Shown: positions 40,519 to 50,781 of the stretch, one piece after another
How the letters are laid out: every line of letters starts with the position of its first letter
Numbering within the stretch: the first letter of the stretch is position 1
Origin: Vibrio maritimus
Lineage (GTDB): Bacteria; Pseudomonadota; Gammaproteobacteria; Enterobacterales; Vibrionaceae
Direction of reading: 5' to 3'
DNA length: 64,000 nucleotides
Assembly (NCBI GenBank): GCA_000755425.1
Contig: BBMT01000003.1
Span: forward strand, 310,001 to 374,000
Made by a program: the position numbers and the translations under genes
Notes under the pieces: generated by a model
Database searches by the model: none
Seen by the model: only the letters and a program-made list of their open reading frames with translations
What the model was told of the DNA's origin: nothing

Positions 40519-43500
40519 TTAATGACTCCTTTTACCGTTATCGCTGTTTGGCATATCGTCACGCTCATCACTCGCTAAGATAAATTGCTCGCCAATAGTG
40601 AGATCCCCAACCCCAGCAGGGCTTGGTTCAACCGTATGGTGCTGTGATGACAGTTTGATTTGATGATGCTTGGCGGAAATGAGCAAATACCACGGCAGTT
40701 TTGCTGAAATAGGTTCGTCGACGCGAGCGCTATCAAGCAGCTCATATTCCTGGCTGGGCTCTTGTGTCACTTTGACTACCGATAGGCCGCTTACATGTGT
40801 GACGTTTGGCTGCTGATTAATAAATGCGGTGAGTTAGATAGTGACAACGTCCAACCTAAACCTTTGTTGAGGCTATCTGGGTGCCAAGGACATAGAGCTT
40901 GCGTGATGGAGTATTCTAATTGTCGCAGCGCCAACCCGTGATGGACGCCCATGGCAAAGGCGACCGTGCAGCGTACTTGGATCTTTTCATAGCCGGGGTT
41001 GCGAACCGCGATTCTGGTTTGTGGTCGACTGACACTGGCCAAGTAGTTCTGAATGGCGAGCAAATCCGCCGCGCTGACGTTTTTTCTCTCACATGGATCG
41101 TGTTCACAGCTAAGTTTACTTGGCAATACGGTAAGCAATACATGCCCCGGTTTGGGTATGTCGCTATCAAACTGGCGACCTGAAAAACAATCCACCGCAC
41201 CGATAGCGGGAAACTGTTGTAGGACGATATGCTCGTAGTCCCAAGGGTTTTCTGCTTTGCCTTTGTGCTTGAGGCTTTCGCTGGTTCTGGTGATCCATTC
41301 GCGCTCAGTTTCATGAGCTTGCCACTGTGCTATGGGGGTGAGTTGAGCGATTGTGCCTAGATTGGCAATTTTTGGTTGATGCTGCCACTTGGCGAAAGGT
41401 GTCGTCGCTTTAGTGACATTGTCACTTGGATTAGCCTGTATCACATGAGTCGCGACGTGGTAGCACTTAGGATATTGGCCTAATCCTTTATTGGTGCTTA
41501 CTCGCAACCAATAGAAATCGTTTGGCATTACCGTATGCTCTGTATTCGCTGCATCGGGAATATCGAGTGTGACGACGCCCGAGTTAAGGAATCCTTGCGT
41601 GGTGTCATGGATCATATTCTTGGCTGGAAGTGGCACCCAGACATTATCGACTAAGTAATACCATTGATAATCTCGAGATGAAAATGGGGTTAGTAGTGAA
41701 GATTCCTCTGCCATCAAGAAATACAAATTGAGATAACCAGACAGATCGGAGGCTTTAAGCCCAATCAGCACGTGCCCATCTTCGTTGTATTGAGGTAGTA
41801 TTCTTGCCGCAGTGACTTTCCGGTTTCCGACGCGAGGGTACACCTGTGACTCGCCAAATGGATGAAGATGGCGAATACGACAGGTTTCATTGGCGTTAAT
41901 TTCAGTCAGCGTAATCCGTTTTCTGGCTCGGTAACTCAATGTCAGCTTATCTACCAGCGGTGTGTAAGGTGCATTGGGCAGCGGCTTTGGTTTTTTCGTT
42001 TTGACATTTTCACTCAGCGTTTGAGTAAGTAACAACGCATAGTCGTGGTGGCCAAAGGCGCAGTCTGGCTCAGTTAGGGTGAGCTTGAATAGGCCATTGC
42101 GGATTGGTGATTGAGGGCTGTAAGGCGTGACAGGCCACGGCTGAGTATTTGGTACAAAACTGTTTTGCATGCTCTTTATGCCGATATGATGCTGTCGTGC
42201 CAACTGTCCATATTTCGGTGAAAACAGCGGTTGTGTATCTGAGCCAATCAGTCCCCAGCGGCCATTGCTGAGCACTTGAGTGGAGACTTTGAAGCTCTGG
42301 TTGTTGAACTCAAAAGGATAGGCCGAATAGTGCGCTCTAAATCCATCATCAGTCTGAGGGAGATCTGCCCAGTCAAAATGAAAACTCATTCGGTGAATCG
42401 GCTTGGATGCAAGTTCTTGATTGGCGATCACCAAGTAAGCATTGTCTTTAGGCTGAGCGCCAAAGGGGTAGAACGGTTGACTAGGATCCGTTTGGCCATC
42501 AGGGTTGAATAGTTGTAACTGTGATACACCCGCAACATCACAATCAATTTCCACTTCAGAAAGCTCAAAATCTCTGAGTACGGCATAAAGGAAACAATGA
42601 CACTGAGGTTTGAGTGTCAGCCGTAGAGTAGGGTCACTCTCAGCTTTCACTATTGGCTTAGCAGGTTTAGTAGGTTTTATCGCAGCAAAACCCGGCTCTA
42701 ACTTTATGTGCAGGGCAAAGCCCATGTCAGCGCTCTGCTTTTCATCCATAGGAACGAGCTGAGCGTGATCGACTTTTACCCATCCAGCCTCTGTCGTGAT
42801 TTCGACATCAAACGCGTCTTCGAATAACTCATAAAAGGTCTGAACATGGGAGTAAACCAGAAGCCTCTCTAGAGTGGCTTGCACGGTGGCATCAATAAGG
42901 TTGGCGTCAACAAGCGATTTGTTGAGCGAGTGATAGTGGCAATCTGCTCGTCTCCAAGCCACTGTTGCCGATACAGTGCTTGCCGTGCCATAAGTTGACC
43001 GAGAACTCGAAACAGCAGTGCCTTGTTCGTTTTGCTGTTTGAATGTTGCAGCAGTTCTTGCGTCGTAATGTTGAGCAGCGCGAGATACAGTTCGCGGTAA
43101 AGTGTTTGCAGTTGTGCCTCTGGAGCAAGAGGCAACAACGCTTTAAGTGCGGTGATGGTGATATGATCTACCACTTCTTGACTCTTTATGTGTAACTGCC
43201 AATCACTAAAAATAGGCGCTTGTAGTTCAATGATTTCTTTGATGACGGTTGCGAAGGCTGCAACGATTTCATCATCGGTGAGTGGGCTGTTATCGTTATC
43301 TGCTCGACTAAGTAGCGATAATCTTTGATAAAGCTGACTACTGCCTACTTCTTGAAGCTCGAATACTAGGCTCAGCTCTCGTTCACCTTCAGCCATAGTG
43401 AGTATGGGATCTGAGAAAGTGAGTCCCATCGCCTGAAGTTCTGGTTCTGTGTCGCTGGTCAGTGGCTTGGCGTTGTTGAACAGAGCAAAAGATTCGAACT

Positions 43501-44221
43501 CAAGCTTTTTCTGGCCTGTCATCTCTGGATCGAGATGGCGCTTTTGGCCAGTGACACTAGAAGGTAAGCCAAGCTCTTTTTCTGGTGAAATCAGTGGGTC
43601 TCTGCAAAGACTAAAGTGAAACAGCTTATAGACTTCGGCGTCAGTGACATTCATGCCATAGGCAGCGTGATAAATAATCGGTGAAAAATCTGCACCATTC
43701 CGTGGACTGAATTTATGACCTTGTTCGATCACGACGGGCTGCTGACTGGCCTTGCTTTTAGAGAGCTTAAGATACACAGGTGATTGAGTGGCTTGCTGCG
43801 GTGCTTGTTTTAGCACATCTCGATAGTAGAACAGCAGATGTTTGTGAGTGAAGGTGTTAATCCGCGCTTGGGCACGTTCAAACAGTTTGAGAAAACTAAG
43901 ATAGAGCGCCAACTGAGGAGGATGTTCGCCATGTTTTAACGACACCTCAAATGTCTTTCTGCACTCCAGTTTGATTGATGCGATCACAACAAAAATGCGT
44001 GATAAGCAGTGCTGTGCTTCTTCATAGACGCTGCTCGTTGTCGAGGTATTGGCTTTATCAGGTACATCGGTTTTGTCTTTAGGGGACTTGGAAGTCGTGA
44101 GCCGCCACATGGCATCAAAGGTGACAAACTGCGCTTGGTATTGACTTGGTGTGACATGATAAAGCTGCTGAAATGATTCACGTAACTGTGTTTGGCATGC
44201 GTTAAGTAACGTCAGTTTCAC
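40519..44221 (-). CDS. eCIS baseplate protein, gpJ/Afp11-like (two frame breaks)
   Basis: Three open frames join to one baseplate-J-type protein of about 1,235 residues. The N-terminal piece has QQPVVIEQGHKFSPRNGADF, the middle piece has long beta domains, and the end holds SVSRPQTRIAVRNPGYEKIQV, the typical gpJ region, followed after the break by VTQEPSQEYELLDS and the closing strand. One base added near 42923 and one near 40835 give a single frame; the 83-codon frame at 40519-40770 is therefore the C-terminus, not a separate gene. I favour the GTG at 44221 (overlapping the previous stop) over the ATG at 44263. It forms the inner wedge of the baseplate around the spike. Confidence 0.75.
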
Positions 44222-44568
44222 TGATAGCTCACTTCTGGGGAGCTTGGTAGATGGTGATACCAATCTTCAAGCTGCTTGAATATGCCGAGAATAACGCTGA
44301 GGATTTGCTCGATATCACCATGTTGGGTTTGTTTGAACTGCTGTTTCCAAGCTTTTTCATCGACAGAGAGGATTGCTGCACACACGACCAGTTCATTTTT
44401 CTCAAATAGAACTCCCCAGTCCCCAGTCTGTTGGTCGAATTCATTGCGATATGGGATAAGCATGGCAAATTGTTTCGCCCACAATACCAATTGCTCGAAG
44501 CTCAGTTCGTGCGGCTGAAAGAAACCTGAATCAAGGGTAGGGTTGTGACGTTCAGCTTGGGTAGTCAT
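44218..44568 (-). CDS. Small conserved eCIS protein
   Basis: A 116-residue protein between the gp25-like and J-like baseplate genes, overlapping both by four bases. HELSFEQLVLWAKQFAML and the following GDWGVLFEKNELV are reminiscent of the N-terminal region of baseplate proteins in related injection systems. No domain name can be given. Its tight coupling to baseplate genes suggests a baseplate part or chaperone. Confidence 0.5.
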   Translation of the reverse strand: MTTQAERHNPTLDSGFFQPHELSFEQLVLWAKQFAMLIPYRNEFDQQTGDWGVLFEKNELVVCAAILSVDEKAWKQQFKQTQHGDIEQILSVILGIFKQLEDWYHHLPSSPEVSYQ

Positions 44569-45014
44569 AAGCTCCCTCCAGAGGCTTCTACCGGTAGCAA
44601 GTCTGGGCTAATCAGGGTGCCTTCTTGCAAATAGTACGGATAAACCATGTTGTCACGGGTATTGGTGCCGACGATATCGTAGTCGAGTTCGATGAGGATT
44701 TTTCCTTCCAAAGGCTCGGGAGTGAGTAACACGGCTTGTAGGTCAATTCGAGACTCGAACAGTAAAATGGCGCGTCGAATTTCAGACTCTAGCTCGGTTA
44801 GGGTGGTGCGGCTAAGCTCAGCAAAGACGAATCTTTGAATACCACAGCCAAATTCAGGATGCATGATCCTCTCACCCGGTGCCGTTGAGAGTAGAATCGT
44901 CAAACTCTGACGAATATCTTGCTCATTGCTGCACAGTGTGGCGCTGCGACTCTCTGAATCAAAACTTGGCGGAAATGCCCAGCCAGTTCCTAAAAATCCC
45001 TGGTTACGACTCAT
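44565..45014 (-). CDS. Baseplate gp25-like protein (Afp9-like)
   Basis: A 149-residue homologue of phage T4 gp25 / TssE, a baseplate wedge part that also seeds sheath assembly. The conserved stretch is PGERIMHPEFGCGIQRFVF (with EFGCG), followed by ELESEIRRAILLFESRI; these are diagnostic. The start at 45014 is preceded by AAAGGAG; the longer frame up to 45119 overlaps the PAAR gene and is not needed. It lies between the PAAR gene and the small protein, with typical operon overlap. Confidence 0.85.
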   Translation of the reverse strand: MSRNQGFLGTGWAFPPSFDSESRSATLCSNEQDIRQSLTILLSTAPGERIMHPEFGCGIQRFVFAELSRTTLTELESEIRRAILLFESRIDLQAVLLTPEPLEGKILIELDYDIVGTNTRDNMVYPYYLQEGTLISPDLLPVEASGGSL

Positions 45015-45048
45015 CTCGATCAACTCCTTTACCCGCCAATGAGCACGG

Positions 45049-45327
45049 TCAGACAACCCATAGCGACGTTGCTCCGTGATCGGTGGTATCGCCAACTCTT
45101 GCAGCGGGCATACCGCCAATCATGACAGTAGCGGAACCTTTCACAATGGTTGAGGGCGGTCCAACGCAGGTGCACATATCACCAACAATCGAAGCAGGTA
45201 TGCTGCCAATCAGCACGGTAGGTACCCCAGGCCCAATAACGGGCCCACCCACGTGTGGTACAGGGGGAAGCCCCGGTGTTACCATGGGGCAGACATGCAT
45301 GTCGGTGATTCTTGCTGCAAAGGGCAT
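45049..45327 (-). CDS. PAAR spike-tip protein
   Basis: A 92-residue PAAR protein that caps the spike. It has repeated glycine/proline-rich strands: MHVCPMVTPGLPPVPHVGGP, GVPTVLIGSIPAS, VGDMCTCVGPP, TVMIGGMPAARVGD, and histidine/cysteine residues (HVCP, CTC, DHG) that would bind the metal. GGAGG lies six bases upstream of the ATG at 45327; the longer frame to 45372 is unlikely. Short stand-alone length indicates a plain tip with no fused toxin. Confidence 0.88.
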   Translation of the reverse strand: MPFAARITDMHVCPMVTPGLPPVPHVGGPVIGPGVPTVLIGSIPASIVGDMCTCVGPPSTIVKGSATVMIGGMPAARVGDTTDHGATSLWVV

Positions 45328-45349
45328 TCCTTGCCTCCTATCTATTGAC

Positions 45350-47143
45350 CTAGTTAATTTTGACCATGGCACCTTTGATGGTATTGATGCCGGATGCGGA
45401 AAACTCTGCAGTGGCAGAACCTTTGGCGGTAAGGCCTGTTTGCGCCTCTATACTGACATTCAGTCCTTTCATACTGGCGTCGGAAGTCGCCTCGATACTG
45501 GTACCACCTGTCGATTTAATGGAGATGTCGCCAGTCGCCGATAGCGTGAGATCTTTGGGTGTATCGATTTTGATCCCACTTTCATTCATGGTGATGGTGT
45601 TACTGTTTTGGTCGGAAAGCTTGATGGATTTGTCCTTGTCACTCAGCGTAATGCAGTTGTTTTCAGGGGTCGTAACGGTAATCACCTTGTTTTCATCATC
45701 GAATTCGATTTTTAGTTTGCTCTTGGTGACGATAGCTTTGGTGTAGTTATCTGATGTTAAATCGTAGGGCGCTGTGTGTTTGCTGCTGTATAGACTGCCC
45801 AAAACGATTGGTTGGCCCGGATCTTGGTTAACGTAACCAAGAATGACTTCATCACCAATTTCCGGAATGAAGAAGTTGCCACTTTCGCTGGTGGCGTAAT
45901 AGTTAGCGATGCGAGCCCATACCAGATTGTCGCTATCACCCAGTGCGGGTACTTCAATTTGAATTCGATATTGTGACTCGGGATCTTCGTCTAGTTTTTT
46001 TACAATACCGATTTGCAGTCCATCGGCGGGTGGGACCCATCCCGCGGCAGGCGGAGCTCCGAGGTCGCGATGTTCCGTGGACCACATTGGAGACAAACCT
46101 AGTTCTGCGGTCGTTAGCCACTGACCTCGGTCGATGCGATGATGTACAGCGCCGACATAGTGAGATCCGTTAAACCTATCTCCAACACCTGCAAGCTCTA
46201 TGAGCGAATCAATTTTTGCCTTGGCATTACCTTGAAATGTCACGGTGCCGCGAACTTTGGAGAGCATTGATTTAGTTCGTTGACCTTTTGCCCAACTGGT
46301 TAGCATCTCTTGTGGGTAGGTGGCGGAACTTTGCATTCGAAAATCAGAAATCCCCAACACGGCAGCAAGGTCGCTGGCACTTAGGTTGCCTTGATCGGAA
46401 ATAGATAATGCAGCGGTTTGCTCCGACAGCATTTTTTGTTCACTTGGATCCCAGCCTGCACTGGTCACTTGGCTGAGCTGAGTTCTGGCGTCAATTTCGG
46501 CGGACAGATTGAATAAATCGGTACCATAAGTTACAACGAGCGTTGCAGAATCACTTGTAGAAGGTGCAGCAACAGAGAGCTTGTTCTGTTGATTGCTAAC
46601 GACCATGCCATTTGCTTCGGCGCGCGTTAGTAAAAAGTCCCAATCTGTGCAATGAAATTGCACCAGCTCATCATGTTTATTGGAAATCGAGTCGACGGTA
46701 TCGGTACTGACTTTAGAGTAGTTACCAATAATGGCGTTGATGACATCACTGTCGGATTGTTGCAAGTAGGACTTACTATTGCGGGCAATGGTCATAGCAA
46801 CGGCTTGGTCTTTACAGGTAATGTTTAGCGTCGTTTGGTTACTATCGGTAATGCGAATGGCGTGGCTAGTGATCACACCTTCATAAATAGTTTGTTCGTT
46901 GCTGTTGTAACCCGCGCTAATTGAAATCGTGGTACCTGGTTTAAAGGTGTCGCCGGTACTGGTAGTGAACGTTTGTTTAGCGACACTACCATCAACAATT
47001 TCCAACTCGGCGTAGGCGACGTGATTGACTTGGTAAAAGACATTAATTGAAATGACACCGATGGAACTATCGATGGCACTACCATTGGCTTTTACGGTAA
47101 ACGTAGTGACGTCGGAGTTAGTGACGGTAGGAGATTCAGCCAT
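45350..47143 (-). CDS. VgrG-like spike protein (Afp8-like)
   Basis: A 597-residue spike protein combining gp27-like and gp5-like parts. The OB-fold region reads QIGIVKKLDEDPESQYRIQI then VWARIANYYAT and PEIGDEVILGYVN, typical of VgrG/Afp8. After it comes a beta-helix of short repeats (KLKIEFDDENKVITVTT, CITLSDKDKSIKLSDQNSN, DLTLSATGDISIKS) that tapers to the tip where PAAR binds. GGAGG lies before the ATG at 47143. No effector domain is fused to the C-terminus. Confidence 0.9.
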   Translation of the reverse strand: MAESPTVTNSDVTTFTVKANGSAIDSSIGVISINVFYQVNHVAYAELEIVDGSVAKQTFTTSTGDTFKPGTTISISAGYNSNEQTIYEGVITSHAIRITDSNQTTLNITCKDQAVAMTIARNSKSYLQQSDSDVINAIIGNYSKVSTDTVDSISNKHDELVQFHCTDWDFLLTRAEANGMVVSNQQNKLSVAAPSTSDSATLVVTYGTDLFNLSAEIDARTQLSQVTSAGWDPSEQKMLSEQTAALSISDQGNLSASDLAAVLGISDFRMQSSATYPQEMLTSWAKGQRTKSMLSKVRGTVTFQGNAKAKIDSLIELAGVGDRFNGSHYVGAVHHRIDRGQWLTTAELGLSPMWSTEHRDLGAPPAAGWVPPADGLQIGIVKKLDEDPESQYRIQIEVPALGDSDNLVWARIANYYATSESGNFFIPEIGDEVILGYVNQDPGQPIVLGSLYSSKHTAPYDLTSDNYTKAIVTKSKLKIEFDDENKVITVTTPENNCITLSDKDKSIKLSDQNSNTITMNESGIKIDTPKDLTLSATGDISIKSTGGTSIEATSDASMKGLNVSIEAQTGLTAKGSATAEFSASGINTIKGAMVKIN

Positions 47144-47155
47144 ACAATGCCTCCG

Positions 47156-47817
47156 TTAACCAAGTGGTGGAAAGTAGAGTTTGGTACCAGGACGTATGCC
47201 TCGTACACTCGACAGTTGATTGTATGCAGCGACCTCCGGGTAGTAGGAGCTATCATTGTAAATTTGGTGGCAAAGGCTTGGCAGTGTGTCTCCCGCTTTG
47301 AAAACAACGTAGTGGGTGAGGTCAGGGGACGATTTTTTGCTAGTGCCTCTTTCTCTTGCTCAGTGAGAAATTGGGTAAAGTTCATGGTGACAGTGGCTCG
47401 CAGTGGAACACCGCTAGAATCAAACAGTACATACGAAACAGCCATAGAGGTTAAGCGGCCTCGAAAGCTAAGCGTGCTGCCCCAGGTAATTTTTACCGGG
47501 TTAGGTTCATGTTGTTTACCGTTGTAGGCGTAGGCAACACTTTTAAGCTGGTTTAACTGATCTTGTACTGACTCTCCGCCGGTATATTCAACGACGCCAG
47601 TTGCATCAATCATGATTTCAAAATCCAGTTTTTCGCTCTGATAACCCTGAAACTGAACCGTGGGGGCGATGTCGCCTTGCGATTGTTGATGTTTACAAGG
47701 ATCGTCAGTATAACCAATGCCAAAGTCATGTTTGATCGAATTTGGATTGAGCATCGCGGTGAAGGTCTGCGAGGAGCCAGAGCTTGGCATGGACACTATC
47801 TTGAGTTTATCGACCAT
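47156..47817 (-). CDS. LysM-domain tube-initiator protein (Afp7-like, one frame break)
   Basis: A protein of about 220 residues. The first 170 residues match the CIS tube protein family (FTAMLNPNSIKHDFGIGYT, FEIMIDATGVVEYTGG), and the C-terminus is a LysM fold (VVFKAGDTLPSLCHQIYND, then IRPGTKLYFPP). The frame is broken near 47315 in a C/G run; restoring one base gives the LysM end and a stop at 47156. In Afp/PVC this protein joins the spike to the tube. It lies between the DUF5908 gene and the VgrG-like gene. Confidence 0.83.
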
Positions 47818-47819
47818 GA

Positions 47820-48023
47820 CTAACGCTCTCTTGCTTCTTGCTGCAATTTACGATGTGTCCATTTTAAGAGCTGAAACTGCGGAGCGGTGCGAGCCGAATC
47901 AGCACCACCAGTGATTTGACTAGAAGGCTCATTGCCGCAACTTTTTTTAGACGCCGCTGCATCGCTCTCTTTCGGAGTAACCACATTCGATTTAACGGAC
48001 AGTTGTTTGATTTCTATTGGCAT
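47820..48023 (-). CDS. DUF5908-type small eCIS protein (Afp6-like)
   Basis: A 67-residue protein with the MPIEIKQLSVKSNV start that characterises the small DUF5908 proteins encoded between tube and LysM genes in eCIS loci. The remainder is rich in Ser, Gln and Ala and has two cysteines less usual for the family. Function is unknown. Confidence 0.7.
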   Translation of the reverse strand: MPIEIKQLSVKSNVVTPKESDAAASKKSCGNEPSSQITGGADSARTAPQFQLLKWTHRKLQQEARER

Positions 48024-48040
48024 AACACTCTAGCTCGCTG

Positions 48041-48484
48041 TTATTGGGTTCTGGCTGAACGGCTGTAGCAGATCTCAATTTCTTCAATGGCGACTTCGTT
48101 TTTTGTCGAGCTGAATCCCTCGACACGCCATTTTACGGGGTAGGCGTTATAGAGCTCCCACACCCGACATGGGTTGCCTGTTTCATCGAGCAGGCGTACT
48201 GATACGGTTTTAGTGGCAATAGCGCTCGACAATTGTGAGTCCAGTATCTGTTGGCACCATTGAATCAATGCGGAATTGGAATCGGCAATGCCGCGCTTTA
48301 AGGTCAGGTTTGAGCTTTTAATGGCTTTAGGTAGGTGATAAGTAAGATTGTTACCACCTTCTCGATACTCATCGGTTTCAATTTGAGTCTCGATACCAGA
48401 CACTTCTTGGAATGCGGAATCATCGTCGTTGTTATCAATCACAACGGAAAAATAAAATGCCGGAAGCGGCCACTCGTCTGCCAT
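48041..48484 (-). CDS. Inner tube protein 2 (gp19/Afp5-like)
   Basis: A 147-residue tube protein of the T4-gp19-like family. PLPAFYFSVVIDN, FQEVSGIETQIE, then NLTLKRGIADSN and the closing strand (NEVAIEEIEICYS) follow the family pattern. It is about 35% identical by eye to the other tube protein upstream and would make the lowest tube ring or a minor tube, like Afp5 next to the baseplate. An inverted-repeat hairpin lies between the two tube genes. Confidence 0.85.
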   Translation of the reverse strand: MADEWPLPAFYFSVVIDNNDDDSAFQEVSGIETQIETDEYREGGNNLTYHLPKAIKSSNLTLKRGIADSNSALIQWCQQILDSQLSSAIATKTVSVRLLDETGNPCRVWELYNAYPVKWRVEGFSSTKNEVAIEEIEICYSRSARTQ

Positions 48485-48595
48485 CTAACCCTAGGTCTCT
48501 TGTTGTTATCACTGAATCGTCTGTTATTGCTATGTCGTGTAATAGGTTGTCGATTTTGCTTGTTGCTGATTTCACGTTTTACGAAGCTGGTTTAT

Positions 48596-48661
48596 TGCCC
48601 AGTCACAGGCTAGTTGGGCGCGATCTCACAATGCGCTTGCAACCAGACCTGTGATTGGGCA
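48596..48661 (-). repeat. 21-bp imperfect hairpin between tube genes
   Basis: TGCCCAGTCACAGG (48596-48609) pairs with CCTGTGATTGGGCA (48648-48661) with one mismatch, and inner CTAGTTG/CAACCAG segments extend the stem with one wobble pair in the minus-strand RNA. It has no T tract. It may stabilise or process the mRNA so that tube 1 and sheath are made in excess of downstream parts. Confidence 0.55.
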
Positions 48662-48676
48662 GTTAGTACAACGAGA

Positions 48677-49153
48677 TTACGTCGATATCTCGAGACCTTC
48701 GTGAGCCAGTTCTATCGTTTCAACCGCAACTTCGTTGCCATCGGATTTCAAGTCTGTGCCGGTAACTTTTGTTGGCCATGCATTCTTGAGCTTCCAGCTC
48801 ATAACAGGCGAGCCGCTTTCATCCAGTAGGTTGATTGTCACACCAGTACGGGCGATGGTGTTCATCTTGATTTTGCTGTACCAGTCATAGAACTTGTTAT
48901 CGCTCTTGAATATGCCTTTTTTCATTGTGACATTGCTGGTTTTAACAATGCCTGGCATCTTGACTGTTGAGAACACCTTGCTGTTACCGGCGCGGTATTC
49001 GATAGGTTGCGCTTCAGTATCAAGACCAGAAATTTCTTGAAATGCCGCGACCATTTTCGCATCTGAACCTGCACCACCGTCCCATTTCACTTCAAAGTGG
49101 AACTTTGGCATCGGCCATACGGTTTCTGATTGAGCTGAACCATCATCTGCCAT
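48677..49153 (-). CDS. Inner tube protein 1 (gp19/Afp1-like)
   Basis: A 158-residue tube protein, the main hexameric tube subunit. WPMPKFHFEVKWDG, FQEISGLDTEAQPIEYR, NVTMKKGIFKSDNKFYDWY and NEVAVETIELAHEGLE are typical of the gp19-like family. It lies 77 bases after the sheath gene. Two tube genes next to a single sheath gene resemble MAC-type and other reduced eCIS loci. Confidence 0.9.
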   Translation of the reverse strand: MADDGSAQSETVWPMPKFHFEVKWDGGAGSDAKMVAAFQEISGLDTEAQPIEYRAGNSKVFSTVKMPGIVKTSNVTMKKGIFKSDNKFYDWYSKIKMNTIARTGVTINLLDESGSPVMSWKLKNAWPTKVTGTDLKSDGNEVAVETIELAHEGLEIST

Positions 49154-49230
49154 GGTTATCTCCTTTCGATAATTCGATATTTAAAGTTCAAAGGACGAAC
49201 ACACGCCCTCTATGCTTTGAGTGCAATACG

Positions 49231-50781
49231 TTACGATTCCTGCATTTTCTGCTGGAAGGTGATTTCAATAAATTCAGCTGGTCGCGTGATGGCTACCAAT
49301 ACAGTGATGCGCAAAATGCCTTCTAGAATGTCGTCACCTGTCATGGTTTTACCTAAACCCACGCTTACGCTGTACGCTTCTGCTGGTGCGGCACCGGCAA
49401 GACCACCACGCTTCCAAATACCGTAGAGGAAGTTGCTGATCATGCTTTCCATCGACACCCAAGTACTGGCAACGTTTGGCTCAAATACATAGGCTTTTGA
49501 AGCAAGCTTGATGGATTCTTCCAACATAATCATGGTTCGGCGAACGTTGATATAGCGCCAATCTAAGCTGTTACCATCGAGCGTTCGACCACCCCATACC
49601 AAGGTGCCTTCACCTACAAATGGGCGAATCGCATTGATGGATTTACCTTGCGTTGTGACGTTAAGATCTTCTTGCTCATCATCACTGATGTTGACCGTCG
49701 GTGATATGACGGCGTTCATACTGACGTTAGCGGGTGCTTTCCAGACTCCGCGAGAGTTATCAACCATGGTATAAATGCCCGCCATAGCAGAAGCAGGTGG
49801 CAATACATTAAGTTGATGTTTTACCTCAGCCATAATGGTTTGATAGAGCGGGCTAATGGTTTGTAAAACTTTGTTGAGTAGTACCTGCTCAGTGTCTGAG
49901 AGATCGGTGCCTAGCTTGGCTATTTCGTCCAGCATTTGCTGTTTGCGTGTTGCACGTAACTTGTTGCCACCGCTGTTAAGATCCTCGTCCGATAAGCCTT
50001 CAAGATCTTGGAATGCGGCATTCACTTCGTTGGTGAGTAATTCAGTGAGTTTGTCTGGGTTACTGACGTTATGGAAATCGACGTCGCTGTCTTGAACGAT
50101 AGAGGTGTTAAGCCAAGGATAGTAAGAAGCGGCATAATCGAGGTAATTAATACCAAGATCGGAACGGAAGTTTTCAACGCAGTCCCCATCAGGATGTTGA
50201 CGGTCTTTAAAGCCTCCCCAAATGTCGAGAATAGCAACGCGGTTTTTCATTTTTCCGCCACAGTGGCCTAGCATAGCTTGCTGTACATTAATGCAGTCCG
50301 CTTCGGCGAGTTGTACGCTTTCAGGAATCACCAGCATGGTTGCTTCAGGCTCTTTAATCAGCGGATCGATCCCACCTTTAAGTACACCTGGATCGATGTC
50401 GTCACTGTAAGATCCAACAGACACTATGTAACAAGGGCCGCCACCGTTTTGGAAGAAAAACAGCATGTTGTAATAGAGCGTATATTTGGTATTGGACTGG
50501 TTGATGACATAAGATTTGTCTTGCTGACTAAACGCTACGTCTGTCGCTCCTTCCGCCGCATCGGCGATTTCAAACGTTGGTGCTGGCGCATCCCCAAAGT
50601 ACTGACGAAACTCCGACATGGATGTAATTCGCCAAGGGACATTCTTCAATGACTTACCGCCATTGTCCGCTTTCTGTGTGTAGCCGATAAACGCAGGAAC
50701 TGCTGTCGCGACCTCGACAACGGAGTTGGGAAAGGCATTTTTCTCGACGATGTAAACGCCAGGGGTCTTCATTACACCCAT
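49231..50781 (-). CDS. Contractile sheath protein
   Basis: A 516-residue contractile sheath subunit. The N-terminus PGVYIVEKNAFPNSVVEVATAVPAFIGYT and the C-terminal half (FVGEGTLVWGGRTLDGNSLDWRYINVRR, then KRGGLAGAAPAEAYSVSVG) are hallmark sheath sequences. There is only this one sheath gene, where Afp and PVC have three paralogues. It is the first gene after the sigma70-like promoter at 50925-50953 and probably the most expressed. Confidence 0.93.
   Translation of the reverse strand: MGVMKTPGVYIVEKNAFPNSVVEVATAVPAFIGYTQKADNGGKSLKNVPWRITSMSEFRQYFGDAPAPTFEIADAAEGATDVAFSQQDKSYVINQSNTKYTLYYNMLFFFQNGGGPCYIVSVGSYSDDIDPGVLKGGIDPLIKEPEATMLVIPESVQLAEADCINVQQAMLGHCGGKMKNRVAILDIWGGFKDRQHPDGDCVENFRSDLGINYLDYAASYYPWLNTSIVQDSDVDFHNVSNPDKLTELLTNEVNAAFQDLEGLSDEDLNSGGNKLRATRKQQMLDEIAKLGTDLSDTEQVLLNKVLQTISPLYQTIMAEVKHQLNVLPPASAMAGIYTMVDNSRGVWKAPANVSMNAVISPTVNISDDEQEDLNVTTQGKSINAIRPFVGEGTLVWGGRTLDGNSLDWRYINVRRTMIMLEESIKLASKAYVFEPNVASTWVSMESMISNFLYGIWKRGGLAGAAPAEAYSVSVGLGKTMTGDDILEGILRITVLVAITRPAEFIEITFQQKMQES

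Noticed and set aside
40519..40770. Separate 83-codon gene after the J-like protein
   Set aside because: It reads as the C-terminus of the J-like protein once one base is restored near 40835.
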